This document shows positions 43,746 through 55,978 of a stretch of 64,000 bases of DNA, piece by piece. Under the pieces are notes generated by a model. That model searched no databases. It was given only the letters and a program-made list of their open reading frames with translations, and was not told where the DNA came from. Origin of the DNA: Hypholoma sublateritium FD-334 SS-4 (taxonomy: Eukaryota; Basidiomycota; Agaricomycetes; Agaricales; Strophariaceae); contig KN817521.1 in assembly GCA_000827495.1 (NCBI GenBank), positions 248,001 to 312,000 on the forward strand, given 5' to 3'. The stretch's first letter is position 1, and every line of letters starts with the position of its first letter. The position numbers were made by a program, and so were the translations under genes.

Positions 43746-46700
43746 TCACGTTGACTGGCGGGGCGACGAGAATAGCGAGAAGACCTTCTCCGCGTTGTTC
43801 TTGTACTTTTTCAGCTTCTTGTTCTTGTGTTTTGAGTCGACGCCGTTCGCCGACGAGCCGCGCAGCGCCTCGGCCGCGTCGACGAACACCGCGCTCTGCC
43901 CGTTCCCCGAGTGCCCCGACGACTGGCTCATCGCGCCCATCGACATCGCGGACTCCTTCGACTTGAGCGAGTGCGGGATCCCGAACGTGCTCCCGCCCGA
44001 GTGCGACGGCGTCAGCATCCCCCCGGCCGACGAGAGCGATGCGCCGGACAGCGTGTTCGCCGCGGACGCCGAGTGCGACACCGACCGCGCGGACTTGGCC
44101 GTGAACGACGACGGCGGCGGCGACTTGGGGCGCAGGAACTGCCGCGTCTGCTTCCTGAACGTGAGCCCGGGCGTGCGCCCGCGGCGCTGCGACGGCGACG
44201 GCGACTCCGCCTCGGACGCGCCGGACGCGACGGACATGCCCGACGCCGTGCGCTGGGCCGCGCGGCCCGCGTTCGGCGTCGACGCCTTGCGGAAGACCGC
44301 GAGGCGGTAGCGGTCGACGACGCCGCGCGCGAAGAGGCTCGTGCCCTTCGCGCCGTTGCGGTCCTCCCCGTCCGCGGCCTCGATGAAGTCCCAGTCGTCG
44401 TCCTCGCGCTCCGCCTCGGTCGCTTCGGTGTCCTCGTCCGCCGCGCTGGCCCGGAAGCGGTCGAGCGCAGGCACGCCGGACTTTTCGCGGCGCCCGCGAC
44501 GGGTGTTGACGACTGGGCGCGGGAGCGCCGATTTCGTGGGCGGTGGTGTGCCGGGTTCGGCGACAGCCGCCGCCGCGGGTTCCGAAGGTATAGGCTCCGT
44601 GGTATCAACTTCGTCGACTGCGGTCTCTTCCGTCCGTAACGATTCTGCGATATGTTCTTCGATCTCTGGTGCAAGTGCAGATGCAGCGGGCGAGACCTCT
44701 GGAATAGAAGGCAGCGCAGGCGGCGCCTCCGGGACCGCTGGAAGAGGCGCATGCCGCGCTTCGGGTGTCTTGGGCTCCGGGCCCTCTTCTTGTACACCCT
44801 CCTCGAGTTGCATCGCCTCCTCCAATGGCGACGCCTCGACCTGCAGGCCCCTAAGCACATTCAGCGCCTCGTCCTCGTCCTCGATGCTCTCCTCCGAGCC
44901 CTGGTCCGAGCCCGACGCGTCCTCTTCTTCGTCGTCGATGAGCACCGAATGACGACCCTTGAACGAGTACCCGTCGAACACGTCGACGCCGTCTTCATCG
45001 ATAGGCAGCTGCATCGGCAGCTGGCGCGCGAGAGGCCGCACCGACGAGCTGCGCGACTGCGACGGCGTCGTGCTCGTCTCGTCGCCATCGCCGTCGGTGC
45101 GCTCTGCGTCCGTCTGCGGCTCCTGGTCGGTGTCCGTGGCGTTCTCATTCTCGTCGAATTCGTCGAGGACCGGCTCCATGTCGAGGAAGGTCTCGTCGAA
45201 ATTTTGAGTATCGCTCGCATTCGAGGGATCAATAGGTGGGATATATGGGGCTGCGAAGATGTCAGCCTGACGTTTACGAGAGACGGTGCATACACTTACG
45301 TATGTAGCGTTTATAATACACATGAGACCAGTCACTATAGATGCATTAGCCACAGTGCGAGAAGCACCTTGTAAAGACATACATCATTGAGAAATATGGA
45401 TGTTTTTTGATTCTAGGTTCACATATCCGGAGAGAAGGGACCCGCTGGAGAAGCTATACACAAGGTTACGACAACGAAAGCAACTCCGCGGTAAACACAC
45501 TCACTCCGCGAATCAAACTTTTGGTATCTTGGTCGATCGCCCTATCGTCCGGGAACTGCAGCTCGTCCTGCAACACGCGCACATACATATCCGGGTGGTT
45601 GTCCGCCCAGAAAGGGGTCTGCACAACATAAGCCTCATAATCATCAAAACAACACAATCACGCACAATGCCCGTCAACATCTCATACAGCATCGTCCCGA
45701 AGCTCCACCAGTCCACCTCGTAGCTGTACGACAGGCCCTGGATTACCTCCGGCGCGAGGTACTCCGCCGTCCCGCAGAACGTCGTCGTCGAGTCGGGGTG
45801 CCCGATCGACTGCCCCGGCCAGCCCGCCGCGAGCTCGCCGTGGCGGTCGAGCTTCATCCACGGGGGCGTCGCCGGCGGGATGGCCGCCTCGGCCGCGGCC
45901 GCGGAGGAGTAGAACTCGCTCCCACGCGAGGACGGCGACCCGCCGCCGCCGCTGGGCGTCGACGCGTTGTAGGTGTGGCGCCGCGGGAACTCCTTCGAGA
46001 GCCCGAAGTCGGTGAGGACGATGTGCCCGTCGCCGCCGATGAGGATGTTCTCCGGCTTGAGGTCGCGGTAGATGACGCCCGCGGCGTGCAGGCCCTCGAC
46101 GCCCTCGACGATCTCGGCGGCGTAGAAGCGCGCGCGGTCGCGGCCCAGACGGCCCCAGCGGGCGAGCTGCGTCGCGAGGTCACCACCAGGGTGAAAGTCC
46201 TGCAGAGGCCATCAGCAAATGACACCTGTCGACGTTAAAGCGGAACGCACCATGACGAGGAACAGGTTTTCCTTGTCGTGGAAGCTCCACCACAGCTTGA
46301 CGACGAACGGGTCCTTGTTTTCCGCGGCCATGCGCTTGAGCACGGCCTGCTCCGTGAGCGTGTGCTGCAGCTCCTGGTGCGCGAGCACATGCCGCTTCGT
46401 GATCGCCTTGAGCGCGAACAGATCCGCGGTCGTCTTGTGCCGCACGAGCAGCACCTTGCCGGCGCACCCCTTCCCGAGCACGCGCATCATCTCAAAGTCG
46501 TCGATCACGACCTTGCGCTGCGACTTGCGCTGCTCCTTGTGCGCGCGCATGCCGGACGACGAGCGCTTCTTGCGCCGGCGGCGGGGCGCGCCGTCCTCGC
46601 CCGGCGCGGCGGACGACGACGAGTCGTCCCCTGTCTGCGACTCCGCGCCGCTCTGGCTTGGCGCAGACGTGGTGTACGCGCGTGAGAGCCGGTGCGACTT

Positions 46701-47761
46701 GTCCGGGTTGAGCGACTGCGAGCGGTGCACACGATTAGTCATGGGCGCTTCGCCGGCGGCGTCCTGGGCCTCGGCAGGCGCGCTCTCCACCGGGGGCGCC
46801 GGCGCAGTCGCAGTGCCCACGCCGTTCGGCGTCGACGTGCGCTCATCGCCGTCCATCGCCGCCTCCGCGCTCGCCTCCTCGCCGTGCACCTCCTGCGGCG
46901 CCTCGAGCTGTGTGCTGCTCTCCATCTCATCTCCCCCATACACGCTCCCCGCCTCGCTGGGCGCCGCGCTGCTCGCGGCGCTCTTCCCCGCGCCGTTCTC
47001 CTTGTCCTTTGGCGGCTGCATGCTCCCGATGTGCGCCGCGAGGTCGGAGCGCACGCGCTTGATCGCGCGCTCGACGCGCACGCTCTCGAGGTCGTCCGTG
47101 CGCACGCGCACGAAGCGCTTCCAGAGGCGGTCCATGCGCAGCGCGGGCGTGTTGGAGAGCGTGGTGAGGTACGCGGCGATCGCGGCGGACGAGGACGACG
47201 GGCTGAGCGCGGCAGAGCTGGCGAGGCTGCTCGCGAGGTTGGACCGGCTCGCGGTGCCGTCGGTGGGGGAGTCGCCCGAGGAGAACGAGGTAAAGGGATC
47301 GGCGCCCTCGAGGGCCGGGGTGGGGAGCGGGGACGCCAGCGCCGAGCCGGTGGGCTGATGGGTGCGCTTGCTGTGGGCCTTGGACGAGGTGGGCGATGCG
47401 AAGCGCGAGAGGGTGTTGAGGAAGGTGGACTTGCGCTTGGGCGGTGCTGGGAGGGACTCTGGGTTGATTGGCAACGCCGGAATCTTTGTATTAGGATGGG
47501 AATGGCGGAGCTTCACATCCAACTCGACCAGCTCCATGGCAGTGCGGGTAAGGGTGAGGTTGTGGTTGGGCGCTGTGAAAGAGTAATAAGGCCATTATGA
47601 AAGCGCCATAAAAGAGAAAACTGACTCTTTATGTACAGACAGTAGGAGTGAGAGTCATAGGGGGATTCTGCAACACTGACACTCCAAGGCCCGTCCTGGG
47701 CATCCATGCGAACAGGCCCTCTCCTCGAGGAAGCGGGGAGATTGGTATCGAGCGCCTTCAT
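43746..47761 (-). CDS. PX-domain AGC protein kinase
   Basis: Exons complement 47761-47626, 47572-46251, 46199-45666, 45618-45505, 45453-45383, 45334-45300 and 45250-43746 give 1238 residues. The first 80 residues contain a PX-like phosphoinositide-binding domain: SVSVAESPYDSHSYCLYIKT, then MELVELDVKLRHSHPNTKIP. The kinase domain starts near 403 with VLGKGCAGKV, K434 in FALKAI, catalytic loop YRDLKPEN (D532), DFG at 550-552 and FCGTAEYLAPEV. Between DFG and FCGT lies an insertion of about 60 residues, Gly/Ser/Ala-rich. After the domain, DWSHVYYKRYIPPYIPP and NFDETFLDMEPV correspond to the AGC C-tail. A further 450 acidic and low-complexity residues follow. PX plus AGC suggests a membrane-recruited kinase; the group (RSK/S6K or Ypk-like) is not settled by what I see. 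Confidence 0.9.
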
Positions 47762-48742
47762 GATGGTGATCGCTGGGTGCAGGTTTGGTTTGGGTTGGTG
47801 GGAACGTCAGCTGCGCGGGACTGGACTGGGCGCGAGCAGAATTTGAACGGCCGGGAGCAGTGGGCCACGAGCCAGCCTCGAGGCGGAAGGAACGAATGTA
47901 GAGTATGGTGAGAGCAGAGAGCAAGTTGTGTTTGCCAATCAACACGTTCCCCAAATAAGCTGTGGTGCCGCTTGCTTATCATCCTCCATCTCCCCGTCCC
48001 AGCTCGCTCCAGGCAGGCGACTTGGAGCGGATGCTGGGTGGTTCAAATTCATATTAGATAACGATAACAATCGATAAGTTGTGGGCTCTCTTCGGACGAA
48101 TGGGACCGACAGCATTGAGCATCTACACTAACAAAAGAAGAGCTCTAAAATAGTGAGGCCTTTGCCCGCGACAATAAATTCTGCCAACGGCGGCGCCCAT
48201 CTGCGGCCATGAGTGCTTCCAAGCGGTCTCGTGTCGTGGCATGCCACCGTCTGCATTTCATTTTGCTGAGCTCCGTGGTGCATACCAACTTGCGGCGGAC
48301 AGAGGAGACGGTTCGGATCCTCTGAACAACGGGCAGGCCCTGAAGCCTGGAAGCACGAGTACGCCTTCGATTCCTCTTGAATCGAATGCAACGGGAACCA
48401 TTCGCGAAGTCTGCGCGCAATATGGTTTGCCAGCGGCCTCGGGCCCGAGGTGTGCCCAAAGGCCCGTGCGCGGACCTGAAAGGAGCTAGTTGGACGGCGG
48501 AGGCAAAAGCGGGAGCGCCCAGTTTCGGAGCGCCCAACATACGGGCTGTCGCAGCGCCAGATAAAAGGAGGCCCAACGCGCGTTCCCTTTCGAATGCCCC
48601 GGCAGCAAGAATAGCCAGAGATGTTCTAGAAAGGCAGGTGCGAACGCGGTGCACGTGATGCACGCGGCGCGTTGAATATCAGAGGATAAATTTCGTTGAA
48701 CACACACGCCGCCTGCCAGCGTTCATATCCTCCGCCGCCGCC
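47762..48742. promoter_or_regulatory. Divergent GC-rich promoter region
   Basis: The 981 bp lie between the divergent starts of the AGC kinase and homeobox genes. Frames of 60-170 codons occur on both strands because of the high GC content; none links to an exon. CCGAG/GGCGGC-rich blocks dominate. Confidence 0.4.
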
Positions 48743-49979
48743 ATGCACCCCGCGCCCCACACGCAGTCGCTGTCCCGCACGTCGTCGTCCGCCAGCATCT
48801 CGTCCGAGGACGACGCGTCGATGAGCTCGAGCACCGTCACGGCCATCGGCAGCACGCGCCGCACGCGCAAGCGCTTCACCAACGCCCAGCTCACGATGCT
48901 CGAGAACCTCTTCCACCAGAACTCGCACCCATCGCGCGAGGATCGCGAGGCCGTCGCCTACGCCGGCGGAATGTAAGCACCCTCCTCTCGGCGCGCCCGC
49001 GATCTCACCATCCCGCAGGGAAATCAAGTCCGTCACGATCTGGTTCCAGAACAAGCGCCAGACGGAGCGCAAGACCGCGCAGGCGGGCAACCCCGACCAC
49101 ATGCACAGCCCCAACGTCGTCCCCAACATCACCAGCACCCTGCACACGTTCAGCCTCCACAACGCCGCCCACCACACCGTCTCCCGCACCGCGTCCCCCC
49201 CCTTCGCCGGCTCCTTCGCCCTCACACAGCGCCCGTCCCTCGACCGCGTCGCGTCGCGCTCAGAGCTGCGCGCCGCCGCCCCCCGCACCCCCTCCCGCCG
49301 CCCCGCACAAACCGCCGCCGACGGCGGGCCCCCTATCTGGGACGCCATGCTCTCGTCCCCGCTCGCGCCCCCCATCAGCCCCCCCGCCCGCGAGTTCATC
49401 GACTTTGGCAACAACGCCAAGACCCGCCGCACCCTCGAGTGGGCCTGCGCCGCCGCCCGCGTCGCGGACAAGGACGGCTATGCGAGCGGCATGTCCGCGG
49501 GCTTCGCCGGCGCCGCGTCTCCCGCGAGCGAGGGCAGCTCCGCCTCCGCCGCGCGCAGCAGCAGCGCCAGCGCCAGCAGCAAGGGGCGCACGATCCACCG
49601 CCAGCGGAGCCGCGTGTACGTCGGCAAGGAGCGCGAGCGCGACGTCGCCCCCGCACCGCGACCGCGTGCGCCCCTGCGCCGAGAGGACAGCCGCGGAAGC
49701 AGCAGCAGCGGCGCGGACGGCGGCGGCGAGGCCACGGACGAAGACGAGGACGAGGACCAAGAGGCGATCACCCCGCCGAGCACGTGGGGGAAGGACGACC
49801 GCCGCTGGCGCGCGGGCGGCGACGAGCGCGCGCCGAGCCTCACCGCCATGGCGCGCGCGACGGTCACCGGCGTGCTGCCCCCCAAGAGCAGCGCCGCCGC
49901 CGCGGTCGCGGTGGACGACGACGACATGTTCAAGGCGGCGCTTGCGCTGTGCGGCCTCGGGGGCCGGAGGCCGCAATAA
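48743..49979 (+). CDS. Homeodomain transcription factor
   Basis: Exons 48743-48972 and 49019-49979 give 396 residues; the 46-nt intron interrupts the homeodomain. Residues about 38-97 are a homeodomain: RRTRKRFTNAQLTMLENLF for the arm and helix 1, HPSREDREAVAYAGGMEIKS for helix 2 and the turn, and VTIWFQNKRQTERK for the recognition helix with W85, F86 and N88. The C-terminal 300 residues are Ala/Ser/Arg-rich and include the segment ISPPAREFIDFGNNAKTRRT, then TLEWACAAARVADKDGYASG, which may be a conserved family tail. The stop codon at 49977-49979 lies inside an AATAAA hexamer. It is a typical-length nuclear regulator; the target genes are unknown. Codon third positions are extremely GC-rich, so long antisense frames appear. 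Confidence 0.93.
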
Positions 49980-51379
49980 AATAGACGGAGCGCGACACAG
50001 GTCGGGCTTGGGTTTTCCTTCTGCTTTTTTTCTGTTTATTTAAAAGGATGGGTTGGTGCCCGCGCGCGCGGCGGCGGGGGGCGCCCTGCGCTACCTGTCT
50101 GCCCCCCGCCGCCGCGCGCTATGTACATACACGCGAATACCCCGACCGTTGACGACCCCACACACTAATTCCGACGTCCCACTTCACGACCACGACGACC
50201 CTCGCCCGCTGTCCATGGCAGCATCGAAAATACCCCGGACTCCAAAGCCCCTGTTGTTCTCCTGTATTGTCACAGCTATACATATATAAACCCCTGCGTT
50301 GTAGCATATCTTCAAACCGTAGTGTGCGCCTTTCGTTTGTTCATCAAGCATATCTCGAGCGTCATCAGATAAAACTTCCTGATTACCTATTGAGGAAATG
50401 TTTCCTTATGGGCGTATTGTAGGCACCCTTCCCCAAAACTTACGCACACTGACCTAAAGTGCGCGGGACCCGGCCTCCCCTCAGCGCTCCACGATCGCCT
50501 GCTCTGCCTCTCGGATTGCGCCCCGTGATGGAGATGAGCAGCTGATCATCGGAGGCACGGTGCGCGGTCGCCGCGTACCTCTGACTTGCCTGCTCCGTTT
50601 GGGCCGCGACGCGCTCCGTGAAGACGGTCAGCTGTGCGCAGCCAGGCGACTCTGTGGACGCATATAGCGCGGGGTGCGTACGCTCCGGTGATGCCCCACG
50701 GCCAGGCACTGATCGCGGGTCACGAAAGAGAATCGGACTCCCTAGAAGGCGAGGGCCAGTGTGCCCTTGGAGCGCGCTCTGCAGCTGAGCTAGCCCGGAC
50801 GCGCTGAATGGTTCGGTGTCCGCTGCTGGCACCTGCCTACTTCACTAGCAGTTGCGACGCCCAAATTTTATCCGCACCGTCAGCTCCGGGGAAAATCTTT
50901 GAAAGAGCCCCGGGCGTGCAAAAGATTGGATCAGCGCGCCAGGCGCCTGTTCACTGTTTGGCGCCGTCAAAGGCGCCGCGACCGTGACAGCTCTATGGAT
51001 TGGATGAAGTTCCGATGGACCTGTGGACGGTGAAATTTTTCGTTGGGCTTGCAGGCAGTAAACGCGCAGAGAGAGTGACCATCGTCAAAAGAAAGAATAT
51101 ATTGGCAGGTGTTTGTATATACCACAATTGCAATGAGATAAATTCGGTGCCCTGTCATAAGAGGCCTTATACTTATCGCAAGTGCGTATAGCAAGCAGCT
51201 AGGGCTAGGGATGCCCGTTCATTGAATCTGTTTTCCATACAATCACAACCAGATCGCGACGTCAATTGAGTACGCTGCTGCAGCGCCCGGAAATGACCAT
51301 GCCGCACCGCGCCGGCATCTCGGCGCGCAGCAGAAGTGGCAACACCGACGGCCAGCTCTCTCGGCACTGGCCTCTGGAA
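49980..51379. other. Gene-poor GC-rich region, 1.4 kb
   Basis: It contains the 3' UTR of the homeobox gene and the promoter of SRP14. A minus-strand frame at 50440-50832 (130 codons) starts with GTG and contains no ATG; without splice partners it is not called. No RNA gene is recognised. Confidence 0.4.
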
Positions 51380-52059
51380 ATGACCGTCGTCGACCATGAC
51401 ACCGTGAGTGCTCAATCCGCACCTCCCGAGCCGATTCCTGACACGTATCCCCCCAGTTTCTCAAGAACCTGACAGCGCTCTTCGAGTCGACGAAGGAGCG
51501 CGGCTCGATCTGGCTCACCCACAAACGACGTGCGCAATCCACACCCAGATCGCGCGCGCGCGCGATATGCTGACTTGCCCCCCCCCCCAGTGACGCACGA
51601 TGGCGAGGACGCCCATATGAAGAGCGAGGGCCCGTCTGATACTCACGAATACCCGTGTCTCGTGCGCGTCACCAACGGCAAAGCGGTCAAGTTCTCTACC
51701 ACCGTGCGTCGCACCCCACCATCGTCCTCCGATATAGCTGACCGCGCCGCCAGGTCGAGTCCAGCGAGCTCATCAAGTTCCAGACGCACTATGGGGCGCT
51801 GTTGAAGGCGTCTATGACGACGCTGCGGAAGCGCGACAAGAGGCGCGAAAAACTGCGCGCGGAGGAGGCCGCCAAGCGGAAGAAGAAGATGACTGAGCCG
51901 ATCGTGTTGGACGGCTCTAAGAGAGGGAAGGGCAGGAGACAGCGCCAACGAAAGATCAATGCGTTGATAAAGCAGGAGGGGTCGCAGAAGAAGTTCCAGG
52001 AGCGCGAGGAGGAAAGGAAGAAAGCCGAGGTTACCGTCAAGGAGGAGAGCCGCGATTAA
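51380..52059 (+). CDS. SRP14: Signal recognition particle subunit SRP14
   Basis: Exons 51380-51403, 51457-51529, 51591-51703 and 51754-52059 give 171 residues. The product begins MTVVDHDTFLKNLTALFEST, then KERGSIWLTHKR, the SRP14 N-terminus. It goes on with CLVRVTNGKAVKFSTTVES and ELIKFQTHYGALLKASM, which match the conserved core (CLLRA.DGK...STVV, KFQ..Y..LL+A.M). SRP14 pairs with SRP9 on the Alu domain of the particle RNA and slows translation. Residues after about 110 form a Lys/Arg/Glu-rich extension (RKRDKRREKLRAEEAAK), longer than in human SRP14. An upstream in-frame ATG at 51293 exists, but the later start gives the family N-terminus. Intron 2 contains a (CG)7 run and an 11-base C tract before its CAG. 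Confidence 0.93.
51551..51588. repeat. CG dinucleotide run and C homopolymer in an intron
   Basis: Inside intron 2 of SRP14 there are seven CG repeats (51551-51564) and eleven consecutive C bases (51578-51588) before the AG acceptor. Confidence 0.85.
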
Positions 52060-52437
52060 ATGAATCGCTTCGTCAAAATCAGCTGAACATGCATTTCATT
52101 CCAGAACGTAGACGAGCTCATACCCATTTCCTCTCCGAATTGGAGCCATGTAATAAAACTGTTTATGTGCGTGAAGGTACCCAGTTGTCTGATGCAAAGT
52201 AAGGTATTGATCATGCTAACGAACGATTTCGAATGTATCGAAATTACACAACTACTGACTGAATGTCCCAAATGAAGATGATATATTCAAAGCACGATGT
52301 ATGATGTAAAGGAGAAAAATGGGTAATAGGGTATTCAAAAGATAGTACTAGGTCAATAATGTGCTATGGCACTTGGTGGATTGATTCGAATGAGATTCAC
52401 ACCCCCACACCGATGAAAGCTCCCCGACGGTATAGAT
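52060..52437. other. Region between convergent genes, 378 bp
   Basis: AT-rich, with the 3' ends of SRP14 and the DUF726 gene. No gene is supported. Confidence 0.5.
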
Positions 52438-55400
52438 TCATGACCAAGGATTAGAACTAAATCCGTCTAATGCAGATTTCTTCCTGTGTACCCCAAGGGG
52501 TGGTATATTCCAAGAGGAGTTGTTAGATTCTGATGAACCGCTGACGGACCCACCGGGTCCACCAAATGAAAACGTTGGGGGCGTGTCTATGATACTAGAA
52601 GGGAAACGACTGTTAGATGATGATGCAGCATCCGTTGATAGTGCTGTAGGAAGGTTGAGAGATGAACTTGAAGGGGCGCCCCACTTGGGGAAGATATCAT
52701 CGGGTAACGCAGAAGGGAGTGTAACGTTTCGCGGAGTATAAGGGGATGCCGAGTCGTCAAAGGCGTTCCGAATGGAGTGGGCCAGTGGCGTTGGGATGTT
52801 ATTGCGACCAGAAGAATTGTATTGCGACGATGCTGAAAATGAACGGGAGAAATTTGGGGCGACTTCGTCTTGTGGAGAATCCACAATGGCGGCGGTGTTT
52901 TTATATTCCATAGAAGACGATCGTGGATGCTCCGTTGTTTCAAGCATATGTGGAGGCGGTGTAGACTGTGGACGTGTGGAAGGCGGAGCGATTGGAAGAG
53001 TAGCAAGCCGTTCACGAGCCGCATTCGCTGATATCGGTGCTGATTTGCCGGGTCCACGTTCGACCTCCTGTAAGACATTCTTGATAGCACCAAGGTCAAA
53101 ACCAGCATGTAATGGAAGCTTTGATGAAGAGGCGGCAGCAGGGTCATTAGGCGGTGTAGATGTGCGTGACGGCGTTGGTGTATGTTCGCTTTGATGTAAG
53201 GTAGTGGATGAGGAGTCCAGACGCGGCGGGAGTTCATCGTCGTCGGTTTTTTGAGAAGGTAACTTTTCAGAATTGTTAGGTATCGCTCCCTTGATATCCA
53301 CGGAAGGTGAAGCTGAGGGCGGTCTTGACACGTTTTTCTGAGGAGTGGATGCTGTTTTCTTGCGCGAAAACCATCCCGATTTCTTCTGGCTGTCTTCTTC
53401 TTTCACAACAATCCTATCTTCCGTGAAATCGGGTTCCTAATGCAAAATAATCAGCGAAAAGGGTTATTTTAAGTGCAGCCACGAGACTCACCTCCGGTTC
53501 GTCAAAGTAATCTGAAAATACAGGAAATCCCAACTGATCCAGAATCAAAGGCATGAATGTGCGATAACTCATATGTCCGGCAATCTTATCCGTCACGTCG
53601 ACATTCTCGAGCCCCGGTATGCCCTCAATAGGCCTCAAGCCAGCCACTGTGCCTACTGCGCCGCTAGATGCTCTGAAAAGATAGTTCAGCACCCAATCGT
53701 TCCTTGCGTATGCATTGACATAGCGTCCTGAGACCACGGAGCGCGTTTCGCACCACGATTTCTGGGAGACTGTTAATGTTGCACCAAGAAGGAAAACATC
53801 CTGTACGATTCCAAATTGCTTCTGTTTTGCAAGTTCAAGTAGCGCATAGAATATGACGCGTGCGCCTAGTGAAAAACCAATGAGAGTTATGGGACGGACA
53901 CCGAGGTGACGTTGGATGAGTACGTCAGCGAGAACACGACCTGCTGCCTTCGCACGATCGAGAGCATTGCTCCAGGGATTGTCAATGAGGTAACCAAGTT
54001 TGGTCAAAACTAGATAGAAAAATCACATTAAAACGAAAGGAAAGGAAATTTGGGAAAGCAGACGCACTGACAGGCCACTGCAGGGCAGACATGAGGCCGG
54101 TCATTATAGTGGCTTGCAGAACAGTCATTCCTATTTGTGACAACACTTCTCCTGTTAAGATTTTCAGGGCGCTACCAGTCTCCCTGATCATTTCTGGTTC
54201 CCACAGTACGCTGAACACATCTCCAACAATAGGATCCAAAACACTGAATGGTAGTCGCACATCATCGTTTATTCCATTCATGAAGCTTCAAAAACAAAAA
54301 CAAGCCATTAATAAACGTTGGAAGGTTGGTCGGGCCATCTGACATACCCTGGAACGGTCAAGATACAGCTCACGCGTTTGTTGTTATGGAGAGGCAAGAT
54401 ATCGAAGGTCCTCACTTGCTGCGTCCGATTGATCATACCACGAACCGCAATTCCTGAGCCAGTCAAAACACCGCCTGTGGTAATCACTGCGGCACCAGCT
54501 GTTCCTCCTAGAAAGGCTGCAGTTCCACCCACTCCAACTGTTGAAAGAGCTCCCGCCAAGCCGAGTCCGATGACAGGTGCGAGGAGACCAGCAGACAGGC
54601 CGATAACAAGTCCACCACCTGTAGTAGTTTGTGATCATCAGTCTTGGAAGATTCAGTACAGATGAAGAGAAACGTACCGAGAGTAGCTAAACCCAACATC
54701 ACATATCGCCTTTTGTTTCCAGCCTTCCTAGCCCCTTCAACCAAACCTTCTTGTTCAAGGGTCTCAACGTCTTCTTGAATTTCCAACGCTTCAGTTACGC
54801 GACTTTCGAATTTCACCACATCCAGCCAACCGAGCCCTAGCTTTAAAGCCACTTGCTCCAAGAGAACCCTTGAACGAGCGTCGTAAACGCTGTCGGCGAT
54901 GAGGATAAGGAAAAGATCACAAAGGACAGTCCACCGGATATCCAGAGTAACGTTCTCATCTGTGGATGAAAGCGAGGTGCTAACGCCAGGAATGGCAGCT
55001 GTGGAACTGTCCTTGAGGATCTTCGTGGTGACTGGAACCTGCTTGATATGTGGAGCCTCCACAGGGGGTGGTGGAGAGGTGGAATGTTCACTTGGCGAAA
55101 TTTCTTTCAGATTTGCATGAGTAGCCGTAGGTGTCTTGTCACCATCTTGGGACGTTGAGCTTGAAAGTGGTTGATTCACGAGAGTTTGGTCTGATATTGA
55201 TTCGCCGTCAGCCGCCTCGTCTTCGCGTAACTCATTACTCAAGTCCTGCGCTTTTCTGCGCGCTTCTTCGGGATCGTATTCCGGATTGGCGACAGTGTGT
55301 GTTGTCATTAATGCAGGAACAAGGTCATCAGCTATAACGCCATGCTCTGCTAAACTCTCGATCATCTTTTGCTCTGCATTCCGAAATCCAGGGCATAGTT

Positions 55401-55978
55401 AGCATAAGAGAAAGGTATGGATTTACGGACTTGCCTTGTGTTTCGAGTTCCATATGATAATACAGTCGTCCCATAACCTTGAGGGCCCACAATTCCATGT
55501 TTGTAATCGAAGCCTTGAATTCCTTGCGTTGCACCAGCTTGAATTGTTGCACCATTTCCTTACTTGTGAGTGCGCAGAGACCAACATAAGCAATGCGTTG
55601 AGCTTCGGTGAGTAAGTTCTTCGTTTGTTGCATCTGGCTTAATGGTGTCATGGCCTTGTCTTCATCGAAAAGGTATCGCGTGCGTAGATGTACTTCATCG
55701 ACCTCTTCTTCTTCATTTACTCGTAGTCGCGTGTATTCACTCTCATTTTGGTCGAGCTTCGAGCGCCATTCATTTCCAAGATCATCCACGTCTATTAGAT
55801 TTCCAGTAGCATTGGCGGCTGTCGATGCCTTTGCAGAACTTTGATAGTGGTATTTCTTCTGGTCCTCCTCATCTAGTCCACTTGCGAGATTATCCTCCCG
55901 GATAACAGGCATATCTTGCCAGCCATCGTCGTCATCGTCGAAGATGTCTTTCGATGCTGGAAAGGAAGACACTGACAT
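52438..55978 (-). CDS. DUF726 (TMCO4/Mil1-like) membrane-associated alpha/beta-hydrolase-fold protein
   Basis: Exons complement 55978-55435, 55373-54678, 54618-54348, 54285-54068, 54009-53492 and 53436-52438 give 1081 residues. The acidic N-terminus (DIFDDDDDGWQDMP) leads into helical segments. Residues about 410-480 hold two glycine-rich hydrophobic stretches, YVMLGLATLGGGLVIGLSAG and VGVGGTAAFLGGTAGAAVIT, typical of the family. The hydrolase-like core has VRPITLIGFSLGARVIFYAL with nucleophile-position S623, then DVFLLGATL and YARNDWVLNYLF. The final 330 residues are low-complexity with KKSGWFSRKK. Yeast Mil1, a relative, works with the AP-1 clathrin adaptor; enzymatic activity is unproven. 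The first intron needs a GC donor (55434-55374): the neighbouring GT donor leads to a stop at once. Confidence 0.9.

Noticed and set aside
44012..44860. Arg-rich frame of 282 codons overlapping the AGC kinase tail
   Set aside because: It is on the same strand in another frame, with the Arg/Ser composition typical of a shadow of GC-rich acidic coding sequence.
46219..47358. Plus-strand frame of 379 codons opposite the AGC kinase
   Set aside because: It is the complement of the kinase exon, which contains clear kinase motifs.
48001..48060. Possible tRNA B-box (GGTTCAAATTC)
   Set aside because: The last positions do not match the consensus and no A-box or cloverleaf can be drawn around it.
48626..49976. 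Minus-strand frames of 281 and 238 codons opposite the homeobox gene
   Set aside because: They overlap the homeodomain exons, have Ala/Gly/Arg composition and no domain.
50440..50832. Minus-strand frame of 130 codons in the gene-poor GC-rich region
   Set aside because: It begins with GTG, has no ATG anywhere and no splice-compatible neighbours.
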